Positions 63,786-64,000 of a stretch of DNA of 64,000 nt are shown piece after piece. The stretch's first letter is position 1. Each line of letters begins with the position of its first letter. Origin of the DNA: Areca catechu (taxonomy: Eukaryota; Streptophyta; Magnoliopsida; Arecales; Arecaceae). Made by a program: the position numbers and the translations under genes. The notes beneath the pieces were generated by a model. It did not search any database, was not told the DNA's origin, and worked only from the letters and a program-made list of their open reading frames with translations. The stretch covers positions 133,739,854 through 133,803,853 of the forward strand of contig CM038052.1 of the NCBI GenBank assembly GCA_021397845.1, read 5' to 3'.

Positions 63786-64000
63786 GGTATAGCGATGGAA
63801 ATTTTTGCCCCTCTACTTTAGGTTTTATTGTAGCTCATTTAACTGATGTGAGCCCCTTTGCCTGCAGGTGGCGGGATGAAGTGCGATTTGAGCTGGCTTC
63901 GCCAAACTTCGGAGAAGAGGGTTGCACAGGCCCCTTCCACCAGGTCTGCAGTTCGGAAAAAAGCTCGAAGAGATGGTCCTGAAGGGGACCAAAGCACTTC
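63786..64000 (+). pseudogene. Element L antisense ORF, putative intron and start of exon 2
   Basis: From about 63770-63785 the frame closes and an AT-rich stretch ends in CCCTTTGCCTGCAG at 63867, a good plant 3' splice site. Candidate donors are ATTA-GTAAAT (about 63769) or TTAG-GTATAG (about 63787). After the acceptor a Lys/Arg-rich frame begins: MKCDLSWLRQTSEKRVAQAP, then KKARRDGPEGDQST at the window end. The short M-K-x-D-L-x-x-L start followed by a basic tail is like the second exon of this family as I recall it. The exact donor is uncertain. Confidence 0.5.

Larger units (their letters stand above)
59036..64000 (+). mobile_element. Element K: plus-strand copia element of the F family, interrupted by L
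   Basis: A 5' LTR (59036-61438), PBS and about 340 bases of leader are visible before L begins at 61794; the rest is outside the window. LTR start TGAAAGGAAAGTGCCCTAAAAG and end match F's LTR, and the leader begins with the same TTAATTCATTCAATTAAT as F. It interrupts J's gag, so K is younger than J. Confidence 0.88.
61794..64000 (-). mobile_element. Element L: minus-strand Tat-type gypsy element, 3' end only
   Basis: Seen as a 765-bp LTR with TGTTGG...CCAACA ends, a polypurine tract in minus orientation and a plus-strand ORF with a Transposase_28-like domain. With pol presumably further right on the minus strand, this gives the Tat layout of pol, antisense ORF, 3' LTR. It is inserted in K's module 1, so it is the youngest layer of the right stack. 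GC-richer than the surrounding copia DNA. Confidence 0.78.

Overview
The window is plant nuclear DNA built entirely of nested LTR retrotransposons. I see no intact cellular gene, no tRNA or rRNA gene and no CRISPR array. The evidence is paired long LTRs of 0.6-2.6 kb, primer-binding sites matching plant initiator tRNA-Met (TGGTATCAGAGC), chromodomain Ty3/gypsy, Tat-type gypsy and Angela/Tork-like Ty1/copia polyproteins, and captured plant genes (LRX, NPC, HSP70). The species cannot be named from the sequence; a repeat-rich flowering plant is the best statement. Element letters below are mine.

Nesting. The oldest layer is H, a minus-strand Tat-type gypsy element seen at 22130-22837, 28437-30240 and about 52300-53721. 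Three stacks sit in it, each four layers deep. Stack 1: C (plus chromovirus, 1-22129) holds A (minus, 437-15768, TSD CACTC), which holds B (minus, 2268-11237, TSD ACACT); C also holds D (plus, 16283-19681). Stack 2: G (plus copia, 30241-~52300) holds F (minus copia, 37304-49947), whose 3' LTR holds E (plus, 38285-40952). Stack 3: J (minus copia, ~53722-59035 and beyond) is cut by K (plus copia, from 59036), which is cut by L (minus Tat, from 61794). N (plus, deleted chromovirus, 22838-28436, TSD AGACT) sits in H's tandem-repeat region. Where TSDs are present, removing the insert rejoins the host reading frame or host repeat.

Coding state. B is the most intact: gag, reverse transcriptase and integrase/chromodomain frames are long, with a few frameshifts between them. 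All other elements are broken. A and N are deletion derivatives that keep leader, protease-proximal linker and chromodomain end but lost most of gag and RT. D and E are non-autonomous: they share LTR style, PBS, PPT and short internal ends but have different GC-rich cores.

Most notable. (1) D carries sense-oriented pieces of three unrelated plant genes, an LRR-extensin (LRX), a non-specific phospholipase C (NPC) and an intronless cytosolic HSP70, making it a chimeric gene-capturing LTR element. (2) Two leader modules recur between PBS and gag. Module 2 occurs in gypsy elements A, B, N and copia elements F, G; it can fold into two stems with compensatory base changes. Module 1 occurs in A, F, G and partly K. 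Sharing across superfamilies suggests a common RNA signal. (3) The Tat elements carry an antisense ORF (with a likely intron in L), and H has a ~90-bp tandem array in its 3' region.
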